Shown piece after piece: positions 1 through 12,700 of a stretch of DNA of 64,000 nucleotides. The stretch is from assembly GCF_021155765.1 (NCBI RefSeq), contig NC_060116.1, positions 8,990,001-9,054,000 of the forward strand, read 5' to 3'. Below the pieces are notes generated by a model. The model saw only the letters and a list, made by a program, of their open reading frames with translations, searched no databases and had not been told where the DNA came from. Every line of letters starts with the position of its first letter. The stretch's first letter is position 1. The position numbers were made by a program, and so were the translations under genes. This stretch comes from Diprion similis (lineage: Eukaryota > Arthropoda > Insecta > Hymenoptera > Diprionidae).

Positions 1-121
1 TTGTAGATTTCATCTGTTCCATTCCAAGCCGTTCAACCGTGCAGTTCAGTTGTTTAACTTTTGACTAAATTTCGTGCGAGGTTAACGTTTCTCTTAACTT
101 ACTGCAGACGATTCTGCAACC

Positions 122-1792
122 ATGAATAAGTGGTGAGATATTGAAAATTTCGTGCAATTAGCAGTTAAACAAACGCTCAACTAACATTGTAAATATATTT
201 TTTTTTTTTGTAAATTCGTAGGAGAGAAACGAAATCTGCTACGACGAACAGCAGCAAACCCGTGTCTAAGATAGCAACTAAAGTTAATTGGTAGGTTCGA
301 CTTTAATTATTACAGTAAGATAAGTAATTAGTTATAAGAAATTATATTTCGTTTGACACATGACAATTGTGAATTTTCGACAACCTCAGCGGAAGAAGTG
401 GTAAAAACAGATCATCCTGGTCCGCCAATTCTGCACTGAATTTGATTCCACGCGATGATGCAGCTGAATTATCGGCAAAGAAGTCGATCCCTAAGGAAGA
501 GAAGCCTAATGTAACGCTGGAATTAACTTCACGCAGAAAGTCGACGGATGATCAAAAATCTGCAGAACATAGCACTGGCCCTTTGAGGACGGCGAACAAA
601 AATCCGTCGTCGATTGATCGAAGTTTGACAACACTATCCTCGGACATATCAAGCAAGAATGACAAACAGGCGTTCGACGAGACTTCGCATAAGCAAAGTG
701 CTAAGTCTCATCAGAAGCAAAAGTTTTTCGACGAGTTGATTCAGCGCGAGGGAAGCGTCGAGACGCTTTTACAGACGAAAAAGCCGGCCAAAACAATTTA
801 CGACGTCGACGTAATGACACCCGAAGATATTAGAAAATCTCTAGCTCGAATCGACGCCAACACGGCCAAGCCATTTTCTTTCCTTACCGATATTATCGAC
901 GATCCACAAAATGAGAAGCGAAAACTGACAACGCAGGGTAATTGCGACCAGGAACTGAACCCGTCTGATATCGACGTAAGGTGTTAGGATTTTGCGATTT
1001 TTATATCACGAATGTCAGTATTTCAGTTTTCTGATTTACTGTGAAAAGTTCGAATTCAGTAACTCATGAGAATTTTTCACTGAGGAGAAATGGTAGTTGA
1101 AAAAAAAATTTGGTTCAAACGTTGGGGAAATGATTATCTTGAAATGTTCCAGCTTCAACTAGCGTCGCTAGTAAAACGCGTAGAGCTGAATCGTACACTG
1201 TTGGAAAAGACGAATCAGCGAATCAAAGACATAAACTTTATAACGGAAAGAAACAGGATGGTTTCATTGAGAGACATGAACTACGGTATGTCAAACAAAA
1301 ATGGAAGTAATAATTTTCTCAGAGAGAACCGATCGTGCATGATTCTTAAAATTGTCATCATTTGTTTACGCATTCGTTAGACGAGGACTCGTTTTTGCTA
1401 ATGAAAGAAGCTGGTGATATGAAAAGGCCTGTCTCACCCGCCGATTTATCGTCGGTGTCTCACCCAGCAATAGGTAATTTTACCACGAGTTTTCGGTGAA
1501 ACTTTCCACTCGACCAGTAAGTTTCACCAAAATCTCTCGGAATGATCGTACTTTCGAAACAATATGTAAATTAGATACGGTAATTGCATTTGCATGTTTG
1601 TATACACGTAAAACACATTTCTTTAAATTATTTGACGGTGTTCCAGACGAGCTTCAACAGACGATTAGCTCGACCATCAAGATGTTGGAGTACGTACATA
1701 AAATGTCCAACGAAGATTTGGCGTTAGAAGAAATTCCTTCGGAGTTGACAGATTATTTGAATGTCCCGATCATAACGGCCGGTGAAAACTAG
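122..1792 (+). CDS. Uncharacterised 345-residue hydrophilic protein, six exons
   Basis: I do not recognise this protein. Exons read 122-132, 222-290, 390-975, 1153-1285, 1381-1473 and 1647-1792. Every intron is GT-AG and the summed length of 1038 nt is a whole number of codons, which supports the model. The start is the ATG at 122, which opens MNKW across the first splice. Residues 1 to about 220 are rich in Ser, Lys, Thr, Asp and Glu and look disordered. A segment around TIYDVDVMTPEDIRKSL (about 165-180) looks structured. Exon 4 encodes a Leu/Arg/Glu/Asn-rich stretch (LVKRVELNRTLLEKTNQRI) likely to form a coiled coil, and the last exon has a second helical stretch (TISSTIKMLEYVHKM). There is no signal peptide or membrane segment, so it is probably cytosolic or nuclear. 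It converges tail to tail with the VMAT gene. A cytoskeletal or mitotic adaptor is possible but unproven. Confidence 0.72.
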
Positions 1793-1843
1793 CGAGTTAT
1801 AGAATTTTGTTCAAAATTTCACATACTGTACGTGGTACGTTTG

Positions 1844-1849
1844 AATAAA
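1844..1849 (+). promoter_or_regulatory. Polyadenylation signal AATAAA
   Basis: A canonical AATAAA lies 52 nt after the stop codon of the first gene and is followed by a T-rich stretch, as expected for its mRNA 3' end. Confidence 0.6.
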
Positions 1850-1864
1850 TTTTTTCAATCACTG

Positions 1865-4800
1865 CAATCGCCTCGCGTGTGGTTTATATTGATTTATTTA
1901 CTTCAGCACATTTCTCATACATTTATATAATATATACATACATAATATATACATATATATATATACATTATGTACGTACATATGTATATATGTGTAGTTA
2001 TACATATGTGACATACATATACATTAAACTTCGGTACACATCGTATTCACGTGATTAGATATTAGTTGCTCTGATTATCCTACTTTATTTTATATAATTT
2101 TTCGATCTGCAGTTTTATCATTCGTCATTTCCAGTACACAGTGTCGCCGCATATTTCGTTATATCAAGAATATGCTTACAGTTTTCAATATTTCAAAGCA
2201 GACGATATTCATAAATTTTCTTGCAACAATGATTATTCTAACAATGAGAATAATAAACAATATGTAATAATAATAGTGGTAACAATATACATTATACATA
2301 GAGTTCCCATGCAAGGTGATACCCGTCGTAAAATGATCTATTATACACATCATATCTATACATCGTTATATAGTTTTATCAAGGTAGTTGGTTACTATAA
2401 ATATAATATTACGTACTATAATTTTAACGATAAAAGATCGTCAATCGTTTGAAAGGTTTTGTCAATAAATATAATAACATTACATCAAGCGGATTTGGCA
2501 GAGCTCGGAGCTGGTGTAATTTTCGATGCTCTACATGAATAGAATATTATGATATGATTCTTTTAAACGCTGTACATGATTCGAAATAATTCGATGAATA
2601 TACATAATCTTTTAAGAACACGCCTTTATTTATTACACAGGCAAAAATCGGACCCATACACCAGCTGGTTAAATATTACAATATAATATACGATTAATAA
2701 TTTATTCACGCGATATTAACTGCGGCAAACGATATGCGACGGTTACTCAAAAGTGCAGCCTTTCGGCGATGGAACGAAAAATTAATTACAAACAAACGAA
2801 TAAGATATATAAAATTAGGCTTAATATGTAACAGTCAAAATTGAAATAAATAATCATTATATTATTATCGTTTTTTTTTTCAAGCAAAGTGGCGAAATAT
2901 CCTCCCAAATTTTAGTCACAAGGAGTTGTGCTTTTTTTTTGCTTATTGTCGGTTCACAATAGCAGCCCTCAACGAGTTACTTCCACTTCTATTAAACAAA
3001 AAAAGATTCGAGATCAAAAATGGCTAAACAATTCATCCAGTATTTTATCATAATATGAGTAAGTATGTGAAAATTGGAAAAAAATATCTCTTCGTCGATA
3101 ATCACGAGAGTATTATTAATAACGTTTATCCAATATCAATGGGTGAGTATTTGCATCCGTACATTAATATGTAACCGAAAGTAAATTTCAATAAAATTGC
3201 AAGTGGTATGTAGGTAATTTACGTCGAGGTATAAATGACGTAGGGAAATTTTCTTTTCCAAAAGAAGGAAAAAAATTAATAAATCCGTAACATTCGATGA
3301 TTAAATTCTAACTCTTCTATAGTATTCCCCGCAAACACATGCGACGGTTGCATAAAGAGATGAAAAAATAATTAACAGCGGCGGGAAGCGAATACATACA
3401 CTGCGACGGAACGGGTAAATTTTAATCGCTAATTAGTACAGTTATAGTATGTACTTGTATATCCAGGTATGGATTTATGATTAACTTTACTTATTTATAT
3501 AACTAGTGCACGCGCGTTACTCCAAAAATTTGTTACTTGATCCCTTAATTTTTTATTTACTTCTCTTGAACCCTTATTAATCAAAAATGAATATAACGCT
3601 GGCTACTGCTGCACATGAAGGACATTATTTTTCAGACTAATACAACGATTTAGCACGCATATACAATCAGGTTACACTAAAAATCATAGTATAGGGTTAT
3701 ACATATAGGTATATACGTTCGTTGTCTTTTCAACTGCCCACTACAACTCGTCTTTCTATACAGGGCCTTATACCATTTGATTGCATCGGCAATTCGAATA
3801 TTTAGCGATGGCAACATATTAATTTATTGCCGCATCAGTATAATATATAATTCACTTTACGGGATGATATAATTTCTTCTTTTCCGTTAGATAGCAATGA
3901 ATGATAAACGTATATGTGTTTAATAAAAGAAGCATTTGCAACGTAGCAATAATATGCAAAAATAATTATTAAAAGAATTCCGTGAAAACGCAATTTTTGC
4001 ATAATTCTTTTCGATCAAAATGGATATTGTACTAATGAAAATACACTATACATATCGATGAAACATCTAGTCAAAAATTATAATTTATCAACGTCTATAC
4101 ACATAGAAAAGAATTGTAGAAAATAGGAAATGAAAGAAGAAAGAGAAGAATATACTTAGATAAGAACATTTCTAAAGGTATCTCAGCAGCAGTGATCTGA
4201 TCATATAATATATCATCAAAAATATAGTATGACTAATTTGATAAAATATACATACGTAGACGATCTACACAGTATCTTTACTATGAATATATCATCACCT
4301 CGGGGTATAATTATACAATAAACAGCCGCTCCGAGCCGAGCCAAGCTCATTATGCCAGCTGTGCGAATAACTCGCTATTATGGATTTTTAAAGCGTGCAA
4401 ATTTCTTCCGTGATCAGACCAGGCTCGACGAAATTTCGAACTAAATTGACTCGCGTTATCGTACTTGGGAGTAGCCGAAAATCGGCCCCGTTTGATTTTC
4501 CAAACGAATGCAGCGCAAACGCGGATGTGTGTACCAGCCGATCGTTTCCGGTGTCGTAATTCTTTGTCTAATCGTTCCGACTGGCTCCTGGTGACTATAC
4601 AACACGAAAAATTCTTTAAACACGCATAATAACTTTTCGTTATACTCGAGATTTGCACAGATATATTAAGCTCGTAGACACAGATTCACGATAATTTGAT
4701 TCTCATTATACGTGGAATATATACCTGTATATAATATTATGTAGATACACATAGACAAATATTTAAATATCCGTTATACGTGGTGCAGCTAAATTGTGTC

Positions 4801-6748
4801 TCCGCATGCGGTTGTGCACTAAAAGTATTTTTATAACACACCGAACGATCATACACATATATATATATGTATGTCATGTATATCTATGACATACGAGTAT
4901 ATTATCATAGATGCAGTATTTGTCGTAGATATAGACAACTTTATATTCCTAAATCTGTACGTTCAACGAATACACACATGTATATATATATATATTATAT
5001 TTAATATAGGTATAACGCATGCAACTGGTACTTGTAGTAGCTTAGGATCTCGACACAAATTTTTCTGCGATTGTATATGCGAAACAATGATTTTTCTTCT
5101 TGGTCGTAATAACGCAATCTAATTAATTAATTAATTAAATACTGCGGTAAGTCTTGCATCGTATTCAAGTTCAATGACTCAAATACAGAACAGACATTGA
5201 ACAGAGACCATAATTTTTATAAATTATACACATATATACATATATATGTACTAGCTACCGAATACTCATGTATTATATAGTATTACGTATAATATGATGT
5301 ATTGCTTCTACGAACGTTCTACGGAGCCATAACTACTGCGTTTTATCCGAGACCTGCAATCTTTTCTCTCCAACAACTCGTCGAGCTGGCACTTAAAATC
5401 GCGACAGTTTGCGCCGCAAATACATGTGTATTGCTTCTTCATCCGTAAAACTCGAAATATTGGAAAATTCGTCGAGCCTTTTTGTCACACTGTGCGGTTG
5501 AACAAAGGACAAAAATAACTTCCTCCCTATCTATAATAATTTCCTGCTTCCGAAGCACTTGCGAATCCAAAATTCGTTGCCAATCATTTAGAGGGTTGTA
5601 TTTTTCAATTTTGTCTTTCTCATTTTGACTTTCATACCAATTACACAAACGATTTGGTAGCCGTAGTATTTCGAGGACTCTTCATAATACCCAGCTGCTT
5701 ATATTTCGCCCGGTTTCCTTGCAGCCATTCAAGGAATCCACGCTGGGTGGTCCCTCTTCGACTTTTGCAAATTTTGAATAAACGAAAAACATTCCCCTCG
5801 TAAATAATTAGCAGACATAAGGATTTGTGCCGGCATATAAATAAATGTTGCTTGTGGTTACGTCCATTTCATGTTTGCCGTCCTGATTTTTAATTATGGT
5901 AATATATATTGTAATTTTGAATCACAACAACGATTATTACTCAACTACTGCATAATATATGTTATCCTTTTTTTGGTATTTCAATATTTTGTAATTTTTT
6001 TTTTCTTTTCTCTCTTGAGGTTTTCAACATTTGAGTTTCAAATCCTTGTTTTCCTTTCATTCACCATATGTACCCTCTAAATCGTAACGATATACAGCGA
6101 TATATGTTTTTACCCCATGCATATGTAATCTATGTTTACGAGAAGCTTCCTCTACGATAAATTGCTACTAATTTATGTATCTCATGTATGCTTTAATACA
6201 AGTATATCGTGATCGTGTCATTTAAAATTTTAATGTCATCTCTCTTAAAATTTAGTAAACCGTGCGTGGAGTATAATGCCTTGTATATATTGCACCGTTT
6301 TTCTTTTGCATCTTTTACTTACACTATTAAACACATTATCATAGTCTACAGCTATTCTAACCCGAATATTTTCGCTACTTAAGTATCTAATCAACTACAG
6401 CTCTATATTAGTACAACTAATATATTTGGATTGTTGAAACTGCATATAATGTATACCCTTATTATCAATTATGTATAAATACGAAGGTATAATTTGATGC
6501 TGAGAAAGCGTATAGAATCTCTTTTCGAATCAGACATCGAAATGAAAATCAAACGAAACGAATCGAGTGAAAAAAAAATGGCTAATTTCTTAAATTTTGC
6601 AACGTACCTATATTCGTTCCATGTAAATTAAACGCGCGGTAAATCATCCTTGATGTGTACGAAATAATTATAACAGTCAAGTCGAATCGATCGAGGCCGG
6701 TTTCTTAATACTCCAAGATCAATACTCGTGTAATAATTCTTTACTAAC
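1865..6748. other. AT-rich stretch without a gene, possible VMAT 3' UTR
   Basis: Nearly 5 kb of AT-rich DNA between two converging genes. I see no splice-compatible coding exon. Short ORFs here are rich in Ile, Tyr and Asn, as chance ORFs in AT-rich DNA are. There are TA/CATA microsatellites near 1920-2025, 4857-4870 and 4980-5000, a (TTAA)n run near 5120-5140, and a 9-bp hairpin stem near 4870-4903. On the minus strand no AATAAA is evident until the TTTATT copies between about 2.6 and 3.9 kb, so a long VMAT 3' UTR may extend into this interval. That is inference. Confidence 0.4.
1918..2030. repeat. TA/CATA microsatellite
   Basis: Imperfect alternating TATA, CATA and TACA units visible by eye, typical low-complexity DNA. 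Confidence 0.6.
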
Positions 6749-9700
6749 CTACTGTTCGCCATCCTCTTCGTTTTGGTAAGTTACGTATCGTACGGAAGAT
6801 TTTTCACCAATAATTAAAGACTGCAAGAAAAAAGCGAGTAATTTATTTTCATTCTAATTAGCACCATCAATTGGCCTTACTTAAAGACCAGTAGTTGGCA
6901 ATAGAAAAAAAACAACAGATAATTATAATCACACGTACTGACCTGAAGATAAGATACGTGAAAATGAAAAAGAAATTAAATCAAACGGAAATAATAATCA
7001 GAAGCATTTTATTATCGTACAGAAACTCGCATGTTTATAATGATGAGTGTAAATAAAATACGTAAAATATAATGACGTCAACTGCCTCGGTATATTGCAT
7101 CATTAAAAATAAGGGAATAAAAATATGTACATTAGATTCCGTCGTCCGCTCCATTATTATCGTCACTTTCTGATTTCCTTCATAAAAACGATGTCGCGTA
7201 TAAACTAATACGATAAACTCAGTGAAAATGTAGTTGCATTAACTGAAGCAACTTAAAATCCAACTGACAAACCAACACTGTAAATAAAATTGAAGGTAAA
7301 CATAAAATGTGTGAAAAAAAAATCATGCATTTTCGGAAGTAAATTCGTAAAATTAAGGGTTTACTAATAGTAATGAATAATGAAATAATATAAAGTTACC
7401 TTCTTTTCTTCTTTCGTCGGCGGTGCTCGCAGGAAGTACATGAGAGGAGCATACAAGAAATTCAATATAGCAATACCGAACAGCATCCATTCGAATCCTA
7501 TCGTGTTTACTAACGTCCCGCTCAATGCCGGCCCTGGAAAATTAATAATATTGGATAAACAAAAATTGGAAATGAAATAAAAAGTGAAAAACTAATAATG
7601 AATTGTAAGAATCAGAAAAAAAAAAAAAAAAATTAACCTCTGCCGTGACAATGTGATGTGCACATTGCCGTGACCAGGATTCGAACCTGGGTTACTACGG
7701 CCACAACGTAGGGTCCTAACCACTAGACGATCACGGCTACCAGAGGAGTTGAACGTTGGCGTTCAACGAATGTATAAAAATGTTACATTATCGGAAATGA
7801 ACCGTGACAGCACAACTTGGCATATCGCAAAATATGGATATCTTTAAATTCAATACTAATGTTATTAATCGATAAATGGAAATTATTCGAGGTAATAATG
7901 TTGACTTTTTACGTAAATATTCATAAAAAGTTGGAAAAAAAATGTTTAAACTCGAGGTGGGGGTTGAAACTTGGAAGGATGAATATATGGAATAGCCGAT
8001 ATATCGAAATTTTAAACATGCGAACATCAATAACAAAAAATGAAATGTTCGAAATCAAGATTTCCAACAATTTGTCTTTACTTGTATAATTTGCGCAAGT
8101 TTTGGGTTTAAAATAGACGTCAAACGGATGAATTGTTATAATGATTATAAAAAAAATCCTCCGGGTAAAAATAATTGCATCGGCCGGGAATCGAACCCGG
8201 GCCGCCCGCGTGGCAGGCGAGCATTCTACCACTGAACCACCGATGCTTACATGTAAATTTAAACTGTCAATTAAAATCTACAATGTGTAATAAAGAAAGA
8301 ACTTAAAATTCACTCACCGATAGCAAATCCCAAGCAAAATGCGACGTCGCCAATAGCGTAAACGCTCCCATAAACGGCTGAGTGCCGGATGTCAACGAGG
8401 TAGCCAAGTTCCGGCATCATCGAGCTGTCAACCATTCCAATAGCGAATCCTAAGCCCGCATTTGGCACTATCAGATGATCAATTTTCGTGGCTAATGGGA
8501 TCTGCGGAAAATATGATAAAAATCTTGACGTCAAACAAAATCGCGATTGTTTCCCGGCCTTTCTTTATTAACGTGCATTTCGTTATTGCCAAGTACGTTT
8601 GGAGACTGTTTAGATATTTACTTACGCACATCAAACACACTCCGATAACAACGAGTCCGATCATTGAGGCTAGCCATCTGAAATAACAAACGGTCGAAAT
8701 AAAAAGATGCAAGAATACCGTTTACAATTAGTCATACCTGAGATGATTAACTCTCGTGGTTCGCAGAAATAAATGAATTGCACAGTTTCAGAGTTTAAAG
8801 AACACATGTCGAAAGTATAGTTGAAAATTTTGAACAGTCTGAAAGTGTTTGTTTTTTTTTTAACGAAAATCTGCTTTCAGGCTCTCAGGCTTTCTTAATC
8901 ACTGATTTTGAATTCTTATAAACGATTCTGGATGAAACTTATTGAATTATAAACAATATAATAAACGTATAGATTTTACAAATTTCACGTACAATAACTA
9001 GATGAATTTTACACATAAATTAGTCGACGAATGACTTGATGAAAATAATGGAATCCAGTAAGTAATAACGAAAAAGAAAAAGAGAAAAAAAATTACCGCC
9101 CGAACAGGGACTTGAACCCTGGACCCTCAGATTAAAAGTCTGATGCTCTACCGACTGAGCTATCCGGGCTCTTGATGACCGCGCTTGAAATGATTGATTT
9201 ATCTCCTACTTTATCGGCCTTAAACTGCAAATTGAATTCAATAATATTGATAGATAATAAAGTCAAGGTAAATACGTGCCTGCCCATTTTGTGCGCTAGA
9301 GGTCCAAAGAGATTAGTTCCAATTAGATAACTTATGCTGGCAGGAAGAAAGGTTGCGCCTTGCTTCCAACGACTCGCTCCCATCGTGTCCATCATCCATA
9401 TCGGTAGACTCGGCTCTAGCATGGCAATACCCATGTTCGCGAATGTGATTGCACCTGGAATTCGCGAATAGATTGCTGTATCGGTTTGGAATTAGAGATT
9501 TTCGAAATTGCCTATTTTGTACGTCTGGGTAAACTTGCACTGCGTCTATGGATGAGCCTAATGCCATAAATCCTTTGTGCGTGAATTATGCGAATAGAGA
9601 GCGAAGAAAAAGGGCATTGCGATACAAAAGTTTTACAAATTCTATACATTCGATTAACTCATAAACTTTGAAGAACCCACCTGCTGCGATGATGATGTAA

Positions 9701-12700
9701 GGGTCCGTGACGAGGGCTTTGAGGGACGGTGGATCGGCCTCGGTGTAGACGACCGATGGTTGCAGCATAAGGAGCTGCAACACTGATCAAATCTCGATGA
9801 ATGTGAGTTATACAATAATTATTACATTACAACACCATAGTCAAAAGATGAAATTCACACAAAATTGGTCGTGTGTTAATTTATGAATTGATTCACAACT
9901 CACAACCGTCGCCAAGGGCCAGTGCAGAGAGGACAAGAAACGGGGCAGACTTTCCGACAAATTCGTACATCACGCCGCCGAAGGGTGGACCGATCAGTAC
10001 TCCGAGGGCGAGACCCCCTAGAGCTATGCCCATTGCGTTTCCCCGCTCTTTGTCATCTTGGTATCTTTCAGCCAACATGCCCATACCTGGAATTAAAGAA
10101 TGAGCCCATTGTTATTTCAGATTCTTGACGTCGTTGGAACTCGCAGAAATTGGATGATCCTGTTATCTGGCAAAACGGATATCAGCATCGGTGGTTCAGT
10201 GGTAGAATGCTCGCCTGCCACGCGGGCGGCCCGGGTTCGATTCCCGGCCGATGCAGATCACATTTTTATACTCACTTACTCAGGTGAAGGAAAATTCCCC
10301 CGAGACTGCATTTCTCGATACTCTGAGTATAAGCATCGGTGGTTCAGTGGTAGAATGCTCGCCTGCCACGCGGGCGGCCCGGGTTCGATTCCCGGCCGAT
10401 GCATATCACATTTTTATACTCACTTACTCAGGTGAAGGAAAATTCCCGGTTGACTGCATTTCTCGATGCTCTGAGTATCAGCATCGGTGGTTCAGTGGTA
10501 GAATGCTCGCCTGCCACGCGGGCGGCCCGGGTTCGATTCCCGGCCGATGCAGATCACATTTTTATACTCACTTACTCAGGTGAAGGAAAATTCCCCCGAG
10601 ACTGCATTTCTCGATACTCTGAGTATAAGCATCGGTGGTTCAGTGGTAGAATGCTCGCCTGCCACGCGGGCGGCCCGGGTTCGATTCCCGGCCGATGCAT
10701 ATCACATTTTTATACTCACTTACTCAGGTGAAGGAAAATTCCCGGTTGACTGCATTTCTCGATGCTCTGAGTATCAGCATCGGTGGTTCAGTGGTAGAAT
10801 GCTCGCCTGCCACGCGGGCGGCCCGGGTTCGATTCCCGGCCGATGCAGATCACATTTTTATACTCACTTACTCAGGTGAAGGAAAATTCCCCCGAGACTG
10901 CATTTCTCGATACTCTGAGTATAAGCATCGGTGGTTCAGTGGTAGAATGCTCGCCTGCCACGCGGGCGGCCCGGGTTCGATTCCCGGCCGATGCATATCA
11001 CATTTTTATACTCACTTACTCAGGTGAAGGAAAATTCCCGGTTGACTGCATTTCTCGATGCTCTGAGTATCAGCATCGGTGGTTCAGTGGTAGAATGCTC
11101 GCCTGCCACGCGGGCGGCCCGGGTTCGATTCCCGGCCGATGCAGATCACATTTTTATACTCACTTACTCAGGTGAAGGAAAATTCCCCCGAGACTGCATT
11201 TCTCGATACTCTGAGTATAAGCATCGGTGGTTCAGTGGTAGAATGCTCGCCTGCCACGCGGGCGGCCCGGGTTCGATTCCCGGCCGATGCAGATCTCATT
11301 TTTATATTCACTTACTCAGGTGAAGGAAAATTCCCCCGAGACTGCATTTCTCGATACTCTGAGTATAAGCATCGGTGGTTCAGTGGTAGAATGCTCGCCT
11401 GCCACGCGGGCGGCCCGGGTTCGATTCCCGGCCGATGCAGTTACTTTTAGTTCTTGTCAAGTTTTTTGCCCCAGATACTGTACAATAGGGAATTGGAAGT
11501 AGAAATTGAATTTGAGTAATAATCACTCATCAGATAGTGATTTTCCTCGATTCTCATTTCCTAATCGAGTAGATTTTATATTGTACGGCTTAAAAATTTA
11601 TACCCTGACTTCATAGTGGTGATGGGCTTACCTGAAACACTCGAACAAGATGAACCTATGCCCTGGAGTGCTCGAGCCAAAAACAGAACGCCATAACTTC
11701 GTCCGAATGCAAATATCAGAGTAGAGAGAAACATGATGATGAAACCGGTAAACATTGGGATGCTGTATCCGATTCTGGAAAGGAGATAACGATACAACGA
11801 TTTTAAGATAACATTCGGGATTTACATAATTGTTACGATACGAGTAGCAGTCGAATAATTTGAAATCATGTCGTCGAAAATAGTTCGAACCCGTATGGGC
11901 AAACCATAACAATGCCCAAATGGAATTTCTCGGCTATAATAATGTGAATTGCAGCCATTGAAATCTCCCCACCTTGCAGATCTCAGACATGTTATTAGAT
12001 CTGAAGCGTGAATACTAACTTGTGTGTAAGTGGACCGACAATAGGGTTTGCAAGTAGTTGAACGAAAGCCTTAGACGCGAACATCATCCCAACGGCAACG
12101 GTTTCTTCCAGAAGTTCCTTGTGACGTTGTTCGTTCTCTCTGTCCGTGGGTGAGGTTGCGTTAGTCATGTTACCTACAATTTACAAACCAAAACATCTCA
12201 GCACATCGTAATCGTAATATTACCTGATGCAAACGAGCGAACAAAATACATGCGAGTACTACTGACCCATAATATCTGCAGATGTCGTGCTTGCGACCAG
12301 AAACTCTAGAGCATTGTTCGATGCGTTGTTGGAACACTGGCATTTTGGTGCAGAAGATGGTGTGGTTGTCGTTGTCGTTGTCGTGTGCTGTGTTGCTCCT
12401 TCAAGATGTTCACTAAGGGTTGCATTCGGGTGCCGGATGTCGTAGAGGAATTCGGGGATTATGGGTACTGTGAAAGTGTACCATATTAATTTTACAACGT
12501 CATGCAGATCAATCGATCCAAAGACAAGAGATCGATTTTCTTTAAATACGCCCTGCCGCTATTCGCGGTCAAACTTTAAGAGTAACATTATTCTCGACTC
12601 TAGAACAGGCGAGAGTCGAAGTAAAAAATTACAAACGAAAAATCGCATTTGACTGAATACACGGGTGACACTGTACCGCAGACGGAGAATCGCTGTAGAC

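Larger units (their letters stand above)
7534..8317 (-). other. VMAT intron carrying tRNA-His and tRNA-Gly
   Basis: GT-AG intron between the exons ending GFAI(G) and starting PALSG. Two Pol III genes lie in it in the same orientation as VMAT, and a run of about 16 A (plus strand) at 7616-7632 lies downstream of tRNA-His. Confidence 0.8.
10185..11439 (+). repeat. 148-bp tandem array of nine tRNA-Gly genes with alternating spacers
   Basis: Nine tRNA-Gly(GCC) genes start exactly 148 bp apart. The 77-bp spacers come in two types. Type A contains CCCCCGAGACTGC and GATACTCTGAGTATAA; type B contains CCCGGTTGACTGC and GATGCTCTGAGTATCA. The order of the eight spacers is A B A B A B A A', so the basic unit is a 296-bp dimer repeated three times, then one A unit and one slightly diverged A' unit. 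Each spacer begins with a T5 run within about 12 nt of the tRNA, usable as a Pol III terminator. The array lies antisense within a VMAT intron (10087-11631). Confidence 0.97.

Noticed and set aside
2141-2452. 103-codon plus-strand ORF
   Set aside because: Composition is that of chance ORFs in AT-rich DNA (Tyr, Ile, Asn); no start context, domain or splice signals.
4350-4658. 102-codon minus-strand ORF downstream of VMAT
   Set aside because: No homology recognised, no acceptor or donor in phase with VMAT, and it lies beyond the VMAT stop.
7921-8232. 103-codon minus-strand ORF containing [19 protein letters not shown]
   Set aside because: It runs through the lone tRNA-Gly gene and intron DNA, so it is not a protein gene.
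10185-11439. The regular 148-bp repeat as a CRISPR-like array
   Set aside because: The repeated unit is a full tRNA gene with near-identical spacers in a eukaryotic genome; CRISPR arrays have short repeats and unique spacers.
10100-11502. A ladder of overlapping 103-111-codon ORFs with a repeating protein ([18 protein letters not shown] and so on)
   Set aside because: These are translations of the tRNA-Gly array; the 'repeat protein' is the tRNA and its spacer read in frame.
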